Source of the DNA: Clostridium culturomicium
GTDB lineage: Bacteria; Bacillota; Clostridia; Clostridiales; Clostridiaceae
Direction: 5' to 3'
Assembly (NCBI RefSeq): GCF_000821305.1
Contig: NZ_CCXK01000017.1
Coordinates: 808,159 to 872,158, forward strand
Length of the DNA stretch: 64,000 nucleotides
The notes beneath the pieces are model-generated. The model had not been told where the DNA came from. It was given only the letters and a program-made list of their open reading frames with translations, and did not search any database. The stretch's first letter is position 1. The number at the start of each line of letters is the position of its first letter. The position numbers were made by a program, and so were the translations under genes. This document shows positions 25,349 through 33,307 of this stretch, piece by piece.

Positions 25349-26608
25349 ATGATGAAACCTAATAAATCAACAAATAAGAACAAAAAGATAATGGTGATTA
25401 TATGGTTATTCATTTCATTTATAGTAATAGTTAGTGCGACTTTTATGGTTTATAATAATGAAAGAAATATAGCTTGGAGAAAGGATATTGATTATTTATC
25501 AGAAGAGTTGCCTAAGAACCATGTGAATCTCTTTTTCAAGTTATCAGAGAAAGAGTTTAATAAGGAAATTAAAATATTAAAAAGAAATGTATATAAGTTA
25601 AATGATGATGAAATTATGATTGAGTTAATGAAAATATTTGCAGCTATAGGTGACGAGCATACTAACATTAATTATTCTGATGGGAATAGGTTTCCTTTGA
25701 AATTTTATTGGTTTGAAGATGGAATTTATGTTATAGATACCATACCTGAATATAATGAAATTAAGGAGTGCAGGCTATCTAAAATTAATGGTGTGGATAT
25801 TAATGAAATAGTAAAAGAGGTAGCTAATTTGATTCCTAATTCTAATAACCAGTGGGTGAAATACAATACACCAAGTCTTTTAGTTGCTCCAAACATATTA
25901 TATGGCATTGACATTATTGATAGTAAAGATAAGGAAACCTTTACTTTTATAAATAATGAAGATGTTGAATTTTCAATGGATATAAAATCAAGTAAAGCAG
26001 ATACCATTAGCTGGATAGATAAGGATTCAGAAAGTTTGCCGTTGCACATGCAGAATACTGATAAATTTTATTGGTTTGAATATATGACGGAAAATAACCT
26101 TATATATTATAAACATGATGTTTGTAGAGATCAAAAGGAAAATCCATCTATAGACTTTAGCATTGAATTGTTTAACTTAATAAAAGAGAAAAATCCTGAT
26201 AAGCTTATTTTGGATTTACGTGACAATTCAGGCGGGGATAGTAGATATATAGACAATATCATAGATAAAATCAATTTGACAGCACCTGAGTTAAATGCAG
26301 AAAATAAACTATATATCATAACCGGACGTAAAACATTTTCTTCAGCTGTGCTTAATTGCTTATATGCTAGAGCTAATAGTAATGCAATTTTTATAGGTGA
26401 AGCAACAGGTGGAAATCCTAATGGTTATGGTGAAGTTTTAATAATGGAATTGCCTAATAGCAAGAAGAAGTTATCCTATTCCATTAAAAAATTTGAAAGC
26501 TTTGATAAGGCTATGAATACTTTTGAGCCTGATATTAATGTTGAAATTAACTCCACGGATTACTTTGAAGATAGAGATCCAGTATTTGAGGCAATTATTA
26601 GCAATTAA
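25349..26608 (+). CDS. S41-family peptidase (tail-specific/CtpA-like), membrane-anchored
   Basis: A 419-residue protein with an N-terminal TM anchor (about residues 15-35) after a short basic cytoplasmic segment, so the domain is probably extracellular. The S41 core is visible: PDKLILDLRDNSGGDSRYID (about 285-304), then GRKTFSSAV with the expected catalytic Ser near residue 331, then GEATGGNPNGYGE. No PDZ domain is obvious. The first part (about 40-150) contains EHTNINYSDGNRFPLKFYWFEDGIYV, as in S41 proteins of the helical-domain type. AGGAGG precedes the ATG pair at 25349/25352. The decayed ABC gene upstream may once have belonged to the same unit. Confidence 0.75.
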   Translation: MMKPNKSTNKNKKIMVIIWLFISFIVIVSATFMVYNNERNIAWRKDIDYLSEELPKNHVNLFFKLSEKEFNKEIKILKRNVYKLNDDEIMIELMKIFAAIGDEHTNINYSDGNRFPLKFYWFEDGIYVIDTIPEYNEIKECRLSKINGVDINEIVKEVANLIPNSNNQWVKYNTPSLLVAPNILYGIDIIDSKDKETFTFINNEDVEFSMDIKSSKADTISWIDKDSESLPLHMQNTDKFYWFEYMTENNLIYYKHDVCRDQKENPSIDFSIELFNLIKEKNPDKLILDLRDNSGGDSRYIDNIIDKINLTAPELNAENKLYIITGRKTFSSAVLNCLYARANSNAIFIGEATGGNPNGYGEVLIMELPNSKKKLSYSIKKFESFDKAMNTFEPDINVEINSTDYFEDRDPVFEAIISN

Positions 26609-26850
26609 AACTGAAGGATTGGTGATTTACTGAGGAATAAACGCATTAGATATATGGAGGAAAGTATTATGAAGATTAAGAGAAGGGAATTTGATATTAT
26701 TTTAAATACACTTTGTTTGATAATATGAACTTATTCCATATTTAAAATATGTTAAAGGATAACTAGTTTATTAGATTTATAGGAAGTTTGGTTTTGTAAT
26801 AGCAGACGAAGAATAACTTTTAGGCTATAAATCATTATAATACTAGCCTA
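26609..26850 (+). other. Degenerate intergenic stretch with gene debris
   Basis: A TGGAGG site precedes ATG 26670, but the frame closes after 19 residues (MKIKRREFDIILNTLCLII). Further on, in another frame, IYRKFGFVIADEE and, past a TAA, LLGYKSL resemble the end of a GNAT acetyltransferase (the 'Y.kfGF' strand). The match is short. No intact gene is present. Confidence 0.3.
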
Positions 26851-26855
26851 AAGAA

Positions 26856-26896
26856 ATAGCAGCAATCATTTTTACAAATGGTTGCTGCTATCTTTA
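26856..26896. terminator. Terminator hairpin
   Basis: ATAGCAGCAATCATTT (26856-26871) pairs with 26876-26891 with one G-T pair. It lies between the degraded stretch and the 3' end of the phosphodiesterase gene. Confidence 0.65.
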
Positions 26897-26938
26897 TGCT
26901 TAAAATCTAAAAATAGAATGAAAGGTTTATAAGCTTTA

Positions 26939-27442
26939 TTAATCTAATTTTAAAGGAATATTATAAAGTTCCTTCCTGATTATTTCACCATCATTAGATA
27001 CCTCTATAAAACCTACCGCACCTGAACGAGACCAAGGTGAAGGTTTGGGAATGCTTCCAGGATTCATTAATATAATATCATTGATTTCCTCTAACAGGGA
27101 GATATGTGTATGTCCAAATAATATTATGTCTGCTCCAAACTCTTCTCCTTTATATAAAATTGAAGAAAGAGAATTTTTGACTCCATATAAGTCTCCATGG
27201 GTAAAGAAAATCTTTTTACCATTAATATCTATAATTTGATTGTTAGGAAATCTAGAAGTACAATCACAGTTACCTACCACACCTAATACTTCTCCATTGA
27301 AACCTGTTTTAATAATTTCTATGTCATCAACGCAATCTCCTAAGTGAATTACCATGTTCGCTTCAAGCTCCTTTATCTTCTTTAAAGCAAGACTTATTCC
27401 GTATTTATTTCTGTGGGTATCTCCCAAAATTGCAATTTTCAT
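26939..27442 (-). CDS. YfcE/MJ0936-type metallophosphoesterase
   Basis: A 167-residue calcineurin-like phosphodiesterase of the small YfcE group. The five metal-binding blocks are present: GDTHRN (8-13), HLGDCVDD (33-40), GVVGNCD (about 54-60), FFTHGD (about 79-84) and FGHTHIS (about 109-115). YfcE cleaves model phosphodiesters, but its natural substrate is unknown. A CTCCT (AGGAG) site precedes the start at 27442. The gene is a single unit, divergent from the hydrogenase-like gene. Confidence 0.85.
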   Translation of the reverse strand: MKIAILGDTHRNKYGISLALKKIKELEANMVIHLGDCVDDIEIIKTGFNGEVLGVVGNCDCTSRFPNNQIIDINGKKIFFTHGDLYGVKNSLSSILYKGEEFGADIILFGHTHISLLEEINDIILMNPGSIPKPSPWSRSGAVGFIEVSNDGEIIRKELYNIPLKLD

Positions 27443-27581
27443 ATTCTCCTCCTAAACCGTTATAATTTTTAATATATTAGGCAATAAAATATTATACATA
27501 ATTATATCTTATTTTCATATTTATTCTAATAGATATTAAAACTTTCATAAAGTATTTATTTTATTGATTGGATGTGTTAAT

Positions 27582-28765
27582 TTGAAAAAGAAGTATTCAG
27601 ACATATATAAAAAGCTTGTAACTGCCTATTATAACAGTGAGTTTGAGGAAACCCTTGATTATATTTTAAATCATGAATTTGAAGATAGAAGACAGGGCGA
27701 AGAAGTCCTTGCTGCTTTATGTGGTATGAAAGTTAATAGTACTAAAGAGCCTTCAACTTTTGCCTATAATATTGTGGAAGCTATAACTCAAAACAGAGTG
27801 AGAGAAAAAATTGTTCAAAAGCTCCGTTCCTGCAATAAGGACTGCGAAAATATACGAGGAGTTAGCAAGTGCCAAAGTATTTGTCCTTTCAATGCAATAT
27901 TTAAAGCTGAAAATACTGAAGAGAAATTTATTTAGACCAGCTTCGAGAAGCCTTTATAACTTTAGGCTTTAAGGATATGATCGAAGTTGCTTTAGGTTCA
28001 GATGTATTAAGCATAAAGGAGGCCATTGAATTTAATGAGCATGTTCATAAGGAAGGAGACTTCATCATTACTTCCTATTGTTGTCCAGTTTGGATTAACT
28101 TATTAAAGAAGGTGTACACTAAGATTATGCCTGAGGTTTCTCCATCTGTTTCTCCTATGATTGCAATGGGCAGAATAATTAAAAGTTTAAATGAAAACAT
28201 AAAAGTAGTCTTTATTGGACCCTGTTTGGCAAAAAAATCAGAAGCTAAGGATAAAGAGCTTATAGGAGCAATCGATTATGTTTTAACGTTCGAAGAAATA
28301 AAATTGATATTTGAAGTCTTAAAAATATCTCCAAAGGACTTAAAAGGACTTTCTTCCATAGATTATGCTTCTACTGGTGGCAGGTTGTATGCCAGAAGTG
28401 GAGGTGTTACTGAAGCAGTTTGGGACATTGTGGATCATCTATTTCTTGAGAAAAGAAAGCTCTTTTCCTCTATTCATGTTGATGGAGTGAGAAACTGCCA
28501 AGCTTTACTTAAAGATTTAGAGGAAGGTAAAGTAAAAGCCAGCTTTATAGAAGGTATGGGGTGTACTGGCGGTTGTGTCGGTGGTCCTAAGGTTATCATC
28601 AGTATGGAAGCTGGACGTGAGTCAGTTGAAAAGGATGCTAAGGCTTCTGCAATAAAAATTCCCGTTCACAGTACTATTTTAATGAATATCCTAGGGAATA
28701 TTGGCATAACGGATTTAGATAAATTCAAGGATCAATGTTCTATGTTTGAAAGAGAATTCAAGTAA
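27582..28765 (+). pseudogene. [FeFe]-hydrogenase-like gene with internal deletion and frameshift
   Basis: The first frame, from TTG 27582 (MKKKYSDIYKKLVTAYYNSEF) to a TAG at 27933, covers the N-terminal helical region and the first Cys cluster (CNKDCENIRGVSKCQSICPFNAIF). The rest continues from about 27935 in another frame with DQLREAFITLGFKDMIEVALG, then the H-cluster-type motifs TSYCCPVW, FIGPCLAKKSEA and EGMGCTGGCVGG. Between the two pieces the usual 60-70 residues, with a [4Fe-4S] motif CxxCGxCxxxC and the start of the hydrogenase domain, are missing. The intact clostridial proteins run to about 430-450 residues. The joint is at about 27915-27935. The reading frame after the joint has no good start. 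A sequencing or assembly gap is the only other explanation. Confidence 0.8.
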
Positions 28766-28795
28766 ATATTTATATAAAAGTCTTGTTTATGATTT

Positions 28796-28823
28796 TCTTA
28801 AAATAAGTATTTTATGTTATAAT
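28796..28823 (+). promoter_or_regulatory. Candidate promoter for the 60-residue protein
   Basis: TATAAT at 28818-28823 is clear; the matching -35 is poor (TTCTTA just upstream of 28801). The transcript would have a short leader before ATG 28857. Confidence 0.4.
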
Positions 28824-28856
28824 AAATTGAATATAAATGTAAATGGAGGAATTGAC

Positions 28857-29039
28857 ATGTTTACTAAAGAGGAGCTTTTAGTAATTAGAGACGCTTTTAA
28901 AGTGGCTGATGACCATTATATGAAGGTAATGGAAGATAATATGAATAATAAAAACATAATGGTTTCTTACAATAGAAAGCAAAAGAAACTTTGGATGGTT
29001 CAAAATAAATTAAATAAGTTAATTGAAGAAACTAAGTAA
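28857..29039 (+). CDS. Small hypothetical protein (60 aa)
   Basis: A charged, helical 60-residue protein (MFTKEELLVIRDAFKVADDH at its start) with an excellent ATGGAGG site eight bases before the ATG. A longer frame begins at 28746 inside the hydrogenase-like gene, but it has no ribosome site. The protein contains no cysteine or TM segment. I do not recognise the family. It has its own promoter-like sequence and an exceptionally strong terminator, so it is probably expressed. Confidence 0.6.
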   Translation: MFTKEELLVIRDAFKVADDHYMKVMEDNMNNKNIMVSYNRKQKKLWMVQNKLNKLIEETK

Positions 29040-29046
29040 ATTCATT

Positions 29047-29085
29047 AAAATGGACTACGGTAAAAGTTTTACTGTAGTCCATTTT
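29047..29085. terminator. Bidirectional terminator
   Basis: A 19-bp stem with one G-T pair (29047-29065 with 29067-29085) bounded by A4 and T4. It is shared by the 60-residue protein gene and the convergent DUF378 gene. Confidence 0.85.
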
Positions 29086-29096
29086 AAATATTACTA

Positions 29097-29312
29097 TTAC
29101 TTAACCTTACCTTTAGTCAAACAAACCAAGAATCTTATTAAATTAATTCCTGCTAAACCTACAAAAATATAAATAGCTCTTACAAGGATATCTGAAAAGC
29201 TAAATATAAAATGTATTACGTCGAAATTAAGGATGCCAAAAATTCCCCAGTTTAGTGCGCCAATGATGACTAATATCAAAGATAATTTGTCAAAAAAGCT
29301 AATCTTGCACAT
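29097..29312 (-). CDS. DUF378-family membrane protein
   Basis: A 71-residue protein with two TM helices. The opening LSLILVIIGALNWGIFGILNFDVIHFIF and the second helix AIYIFVGLAGINLI match the DUF378 family, common in Firmicutes, whose function is unknown. GGGGGG-like sequence (complement of CCCCCC at 29320-29325) provides the ribosome site before ATG 29312. Single-gene unit. Confidence 0.8.
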   Translation of the reverse strand: MCKISFFDKLSLILVIIGALNWGIFGILNFDVIHFIFSFSDILVRAIYIFVGLAGINLIRFLVCLTKGKVK

Positions 29313-29445
29313 TTAAATTCCCCCCTAAAAATATGACTTTTTTGTTACTAATAATAATGTTAAAGTTGGTTATCTATATATATGTGATACAAATTTATAT
29401 TAGAACGAAAAAATATGGATTTATTATTAATATGCGAATTAAAAA

Positions 29446-29475
29446 TGGACTAATCCATATAAAGTATGTTATAAT
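29446..29475 (+). promoter_or_regulatory. Candidate purB promoter
   Basis: TGGACT (29446-29451) and TATAAT (29470-29475) with 18-base spacing. The start of transcription would be about 40 bases before ATG 29521. No purine riboswitch is visible in so short a leader. Confidence 0.45.
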
Positions 29476-29520
29476 TCTGAATGATAAAACAAAAAACTTA
29501 ATTTTTGTACGGAGGTTTTT

Positions 29521-30951
29521 ATGAGAAATGCATATAATTCACCATTAAATTCTAGATACGCATCTAAAGAAATGAGTTACATATTCTCGGATGAGAAAAA
29601 ATTCAAAACTTGGAGAAAGCTATGGGTTGCTCTTGCTGAAGGAGAGAGAGAACTAGGATTAAATATAACTGAAGAGCAAATAAAAGAGCTTAAAGAAAAT
29701 ATAGATAATATAGATTACGAATTAGCTGCAGCTAGAGAAAAAGAAGTTAGGCATGACGTTATGAGCCATGTTTACGCTTATGGATTATCAGCGCCTTCAG
29801 CTAAAGGAATAATCCATTTAGGAGCTACTAGCTGTTATGTTGGTGATAACACAGACTTAATAGTAATGAGAGATGCTCTTATTCTTGTTAGAAAAAAACT
29901 AATAAACATATTAGATCAATTAAGTAAATTTGCAATGAAATATAAAGACTTACCAACACTTGGGTTCACACATTTACAACCTGCACAACTTACTACAGTC
30001 GGTAAGAGAGCTACACTATGGATGCAGGAGCTTTTAATGGATCTTGAAAACCTTGACTTTGTTATTGATCAAATGAAATTCAGAGGAGTGAAAGGTACAA
30101 CTGGAACTCAAGCAAGCTTTATGACTTTATTCAATGGAGATGAATCTAAGGTTAAGGAACTTGATAAAATTGTTTGTGAGAAAATGGGCTTTAAAAAAGC
30201 TTATCCTGTTACAGGCCAAACTTATTCTAGAAAGCTTGATTCTATAATCTTAAACACTTTATCTGAAATAGCTCAAAGTGCTTATAAATTTAGTAACGAT
30301 ATGAGATTACTTCAAAACATGAAGGAAATGGAAGAACCATTTGAAAAAAATCAAATAGGTTCATCTGCAATGGCTTATAAAAGAAACCCAATGAGAAGCG
30401 AAAGAATAAGTGCTCTTGCTAGATATATCATTATAAACTCTTTAAACCCAGCTGTAACAGCTTCTACTCAATGGTTTGAAAGAACCCTTGACGACTCTGC
30501 TAACAAGCGTATATCCGTTGCTGAAGCCTTCTTAGCTTTAGATGGAGTATTAAACCTTTATATTAACATAACTTCAAGCATGGTAGTATATGAGAAGGTT
30601 ATAGCTGCTCACGTAAACAGTGAGTTACCATTCATGGCTACAGAAAACATTATGATGGAAGCAGTTAAACGTGGAGGTGATAGACAGGAACTTCATGAAA
30701 AAATCAGAGTTCATTCTTTAGCCGCTGCAAGACAAGTAAAAGAATTTGGAGAAAGAAATGATTTAATCGATAGAATTTTAGAAGATGATTCCTTTGGATT
30801 AACCAAAGAGGAAATTCTAGCTATTATCGACCCAAGTAAATTCACTGGAAGAGCAAGCGGTCAAGTAGTTGATTTCATTGAAGAATATGTAAATCCAATT
30901 CTAGAAGCTAACAAAGATGAACTTGGAGAACAGGTTGAAATAACAGTATAA
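29521..30951 (+). CDS. purB: Adenylosuccinate lyase
   Basis: A 476-residue member of the fumarase/aspartase superfamily. It cleaves SAICAR to AICAR and adenylosuccinate to AMP, both steps of purine synthesis, releasing fumarate. The family signature GSSAMAYKRNPMRSE lies at about 280-294 and carries the catalytic Ser loop. HDVMSHVYAYG, GATSCYVGDNTDL and TLGFTHLQPAQLTTVGKRA (near 140-158) are the other substrate-binding blocks. CGGAGG precedes the ATG. It stands alone, away from other pur genes, with a strong terminator at 31024. Confidence 0.95.
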   Translation: MRNAYNSPLNSRYASKEMSYIFSDEKKFKTWRKLWVALAEGERELGLNITEEQIKELKENIDNIDYELAAAREKEVRHDVMSHVYAYGLSAPSAKGIIHLGATSCYVGDNTDLIVMRDALILVRKKLINILDQLSKFAMKYKDLPTLGFTHLQPAQLTTVGKRATLWMQELLMDLENLDFVIDQMKFRGVKGTTGTQASFMTLFNGDESKVKELDKIVCEKMGFKKAYPVTGQTYSRKLDSIILNTLSEIAQSAYKFSNDMRLLQNMKEMEEPFEKNQIGSSAMAYKRNPMRSERISALARYIIINSLNPAVTASTQWFERTLDDSANKRISVAEAFLALDGVLNLYINITSSMVVYEKVIAAHVNSELPFMATENIMMEAVKRGGDRQELHEKIRVHSLAAARQVKEFGERNDLIDRILEDDSFGLTKEEILAIIDPSKFTGRASGQVVDFIEEYVNPILEANKDELGEQVEITV

Positions 30952-30960
30952 GAATAACGG

Positions 30961-31000
30961 CGAACAAACGTTCAACTTCCGTGAAAATGGCATTTTTACA
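30961..31000 (+). repeat. LexA-box-like direct repeat, copy 1
   Basis: CGAACAAACGTTCA (30961-30974) fits the Firmicute LexA box CGAACNNNNGTTCG at all but the last base. The 40-base segment from here matches 31512-31551 at 31 of 40 positions without gaps, in the same orientation, ending in GCATTTTTA. Confidence 0.55.
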
Positions 31001-31023
31001 TTGTTAAATAATAAATGACTTTA

Positions 31024-31076
31024 AAATATAAACACCCTAAACCTTTGAAATTGCAAGGTTTAGGGTGTTTATATTT
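31024..31076. terminator. Strong bidirectional terminator
   Basis: A perfect 22-bp stem (31024-31045 with 31055-31076) and a nine-base loop. It serves purB and the convergent yciI gene. Confidence 0.85.
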
Positions 31077-31110
31077 ATTTAAGCTGCCTTTAGCTTTATT
31101 TATTATAAAA

Positions 31111-31407
31111 CTACTTATTAAACCATTCACTTGGTGATTGATTAAAGTAATGTGGCTCAAACTCTGTTATTTTATACTCCTGAATTCCATAAACATTAAA
31201 AGGCTCTTTTGATAAATAAGCTTCTATATTTTCTAGAGCTTCAGCCTTCATAACAAATATGCCTCCGCTCATGTCTGATTTAAGACCAGAGGTTAATATC
31301 ATTCCAGCTTCCATGGCTCTTTGAGTGTAAGCCATATGCTCCTTCATAATACTATCATTAATCTTATCTGCAGCTTTAAGGATACCTTCCACAATAAAGT
31401 ATTTCAT
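31111..31407 (-). CDS. YciI-like protein
   Basis: A 98-residue protein of the YciI/dimeric alpha-beta barrel family: MKYFIVEGILKAADKINDSIMKEHMAYTQRAMEAGMILTSGL, then GGIFVMKAEALENIEAYLSKEPFNVYG. The His in KEHM and the later Asp/Glu are the usual putative active-site positions, but no reaction is established. GGAGG lies just before the start (complement of CCTCC at 31415-31419). It is flanked by the two LexA-box-like repeats. Confidence 0.8.
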   Translation of the reverse strand: MKYFIVEGILKAADKINDSIMKEHMAYTQRAMEAGMILTSGLKSDMSGGIFVMKAEALENIEAYLSKEPFNVYGIQEYKITEFEPHYFNQSPSEWFNK

Positions 31408-31511
31408 TTTTCATTCCTCCTATTAGTACATTAAGCTAATTATATACTTAAATTATTATGATTAATATATGGAATTTTATTTTTTAGATAAGATGATAGA
31501 AAGCCGCTATT

Positions 31512-31551
31512 CGAACAAATGTTCACCACCCATAAAACTAGCATTTTTATA
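31512..31551 (+). repeat. LexA-box-like direct repeat, copy 2
   Basis: CGAACAAATGTTCA (31512-31525) and the following 26 bases repeat the segment at 30961. It lies 105 bases upstream of yciI (minus strand) and about 210 bases upstream of the ABC export operon (plus strand). Confidence 0.55.
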
Positions 31552-31624
31552 TAACATTTCACATTAAAAAAAACAAGTTTTGATTGATATGCTCATAGTC
31601 ACACTAAATTGTGGATTTAAGGAA

Positions 31625-31664
31625 ACCTTAATATTTAATTTAAATATTAAGGTAACATTAAGGT
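31625..31664 (+). promoter_or_regulatory. Palindrome plus 11-bp direct repeats ahead of the ABC export operon
   Basis: A 29-base palindrome with perfect 14-bp arms (31625-31653) contains ACCTTAAT at one end and ATTAAGGT at the other; a second ATTAAGGT begins exactly 11 bases after the first (31646 and 31657). Direct repeats at about one helical turn are the usual binding sites of OmpR-type response regulators, and one is encoded at the end of this operon. Confidence 0.5.
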
Positions 31665-31734
31665 TATATAAATCAATAGTTAATCTTAAAACTCTAAAAT
31701 TAGTTTATATTTTAAGAAAGGTTGATGAGTTAAG

Positions 31735-33303
31735 ATGAATAAAATTAAGGTTGTACAACTTACAAAAAAATATAAGAAAATTATTATATCATTAGGTGTT
31801 GTTATAGTTATTGGTGGTGGTATATTTTTCATTAAGAGCAAAAATAGTTTTGGTGGTGAAATTAATAGTTTAAGTGACTATGTTCGTACAGTGAATTTAG
31901 AAAAGAGTAGTATAAATAACTCTATTACTGTTAGTGGAAAGGTTGCAAGTGCTGAATTAACTAGTGTAACTAGTTCATTTTCAGAGAAAATAAAAACTCT
32001 TAATGTTAAGGTTGGAGATTTAGTTAAAAAAGGAGATGTTATTGCGATATTAGATGATACTAATATCAAAAAGGAAATAGAGAGCAAAAGAGAAGACATC
32101 TCTACTGAAAGAGAAAAACTGAAGGCAAGTTATGATAAAACAATAAATAGTTTAAATACTGCAAGAGCAAATAAGTCTTTGAATTCAGCTGAACAAGACA
32201 AGCTAGTAAATATATCAAAACAAAATTTAGACACAGCAAATTATGAGTTTGAAAATTGTAAAGCTAGTTTTCAAAGCGAAGAATCTAAGTACAAAACTAT
32301 GATTAGTGCAATAAAGGACAAACAAGATGCTTACGATAATTCAATAAAAAATAGAGATAATTTATACAGTGCATGGATAAATTCAGGTGGTGCAACAAAT
32401 TCAAAGGCATATGAAGATTATAAGGCTGCACAAGATGATTTAAGTTCAAAAGAGCGTGAGTTAGAAGAAGCTAAAAGTTTATATGACTATGATAGAATAG
32501 CAGGAAACTATAATGCTGCATTAGAAAAATATAATGGAAAACTTAATGTTAAGCAAACTGCACAATCTGAATATGATTCTGCTGTGTCAACTCGTGCAAA
32601 AACAATAAATAATGATGATTCAGAGATTGCTACAATTAATGAAAGCCTTAAAGAAATAAATACACAAATCCAAAAATTAGATAAAAATGATGAATTAAAA
32701 GCTTTAGAGGAAAAGCTAGAGAAAACAGTATTAAAAGCTGAGTCAGATGGAAAGGTTACTGAACTTAAGGCTACAGTAGGGAGTATGACTGAAGGAGTAA
32801 TAGCAACTATACAATCTACGGATAAACTTATAATTTCAGTAAATATACCTGAATATGATATATCAAAAGTGACTGTGGGAATGAAGGCGGAAATATCAAG
32901 TGACTCTTTAACCGAAAAGATAAAAGGAGAGTTAGTAAGAATTTCACCAACAGCAAGCCAGGTAGAAAATAATAGTGGTTTCTCAGCAGATATAGCAGTA
33001 AATGATGCTAAAGGATTATTTATCGGATCAAAAGCTAAAGCTGAAATCATTATGTCAAGCAAAGAAAATGTTTTTGTTGTGCCGTTAGATGCTATAAATG
33101 ATATAGATGGAGAAAGTAAGATTTTTGTAAAAGATAAAACTGGAGAATTTAAAGAAACTAAGGTAACAACTGGTATGAAAAATGATTATTATATTGAAAT
33201 AAGTGGAGCTGAACTTAAAGAAGGATTAGAAGTAAAAGCTAATGTTAATTTAGAAGAGTTTGACAATAATAACTTTGAATCAGATATGGGCGGAGGTTTT
33301 TAA
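31735..33303 (+). CDS. Membrane fusion / HlyD-like adaptor of an ABC exporter
   Basis: A 522-residue protein with one TM segment (about 15-34) after a basic N-terminus. The order is typical of MacA-type adaptors in Gram-positive bacteria: a first biotinyl/lipoyl half (KTLNVKVGDLVKKGDVIAILDD, about 82-103), a long coiled coil (about 105-330, with KEIESKREDISTEREKLK and many heptads), the second lipoyl half (VLKAESDGKVTELKATVGSM), and beta-barrel domains (VGMKAEISSDS, FIGSKAKAEIIMSSKENVFVVP). It presumably connects the permease to the cell surface. The gene leads the operon of ATPase, permease, response regulator and kinase; the ATPase gene starts five bases after its stop. Confidence 0.85.
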   Translation: MNKIKVVQLTKKYKKIIISLGVVIVIGGGIFFIKSKNSFGGEINSLSDYVRTVNLEKSSINNSITVSGKVASAELTSVTSSFSEKIKTLNVKVGDLVKKGDVIAILDDTNIKKEIESKREDISTEREKLKASYDKTINSLNTARANKSLNSAEQDKLVNISKQNLDTANYEFENCKASFQSEESKYKTMISAIKDKQDAYDNSIKNRDNLYSAWINSGGATNSKAYEDYKAAQDDLSSKERELEEAKSLYDYDRIAGNYNAALEKYNGKLNVKQTAQSEYDSAVSTRAKTINNDDSEIATINESLKEINTQIQKLDKNDELKALEEKLEKTVLKAESDGKVTELKATVGSMTEGVIATIQSTDKLIISVNIPEYDISKVTVGMKAEISSDSLTEKIKGELVRISPTASQVENNSGFSADIAVNDAKGLFIGSKAKAEIIMSSKENVFVVPLDAINDIDGESKIFVKDKTGEFKETKVTTGMKNDYYIEISGAELKEGLEVKANVNLEEFDNNNFESDMGGGF

Positions 33304-33307
33304 GAGT

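Noticed and set aside
29040..29520. Purine riboswitch before purB
   Set aside because: The predicted leader is only about 40 bases and lacks the three-way-junction core; purB appears to have a simple promoter.
29333..29524. 63-codon plus-strand frame upstream of purB
   Set aside because: It covers the purB promoter and ribosome site, has no ribosome site of its own and is an AT-rich chance frame.
32508..33062. 184-codon minus-strand frame opposite the HlyD-like adaptor
   Set aside because: It is the complement of the long coiled-coil gene, Ser/Phe/Ile-rich, with no start signals.
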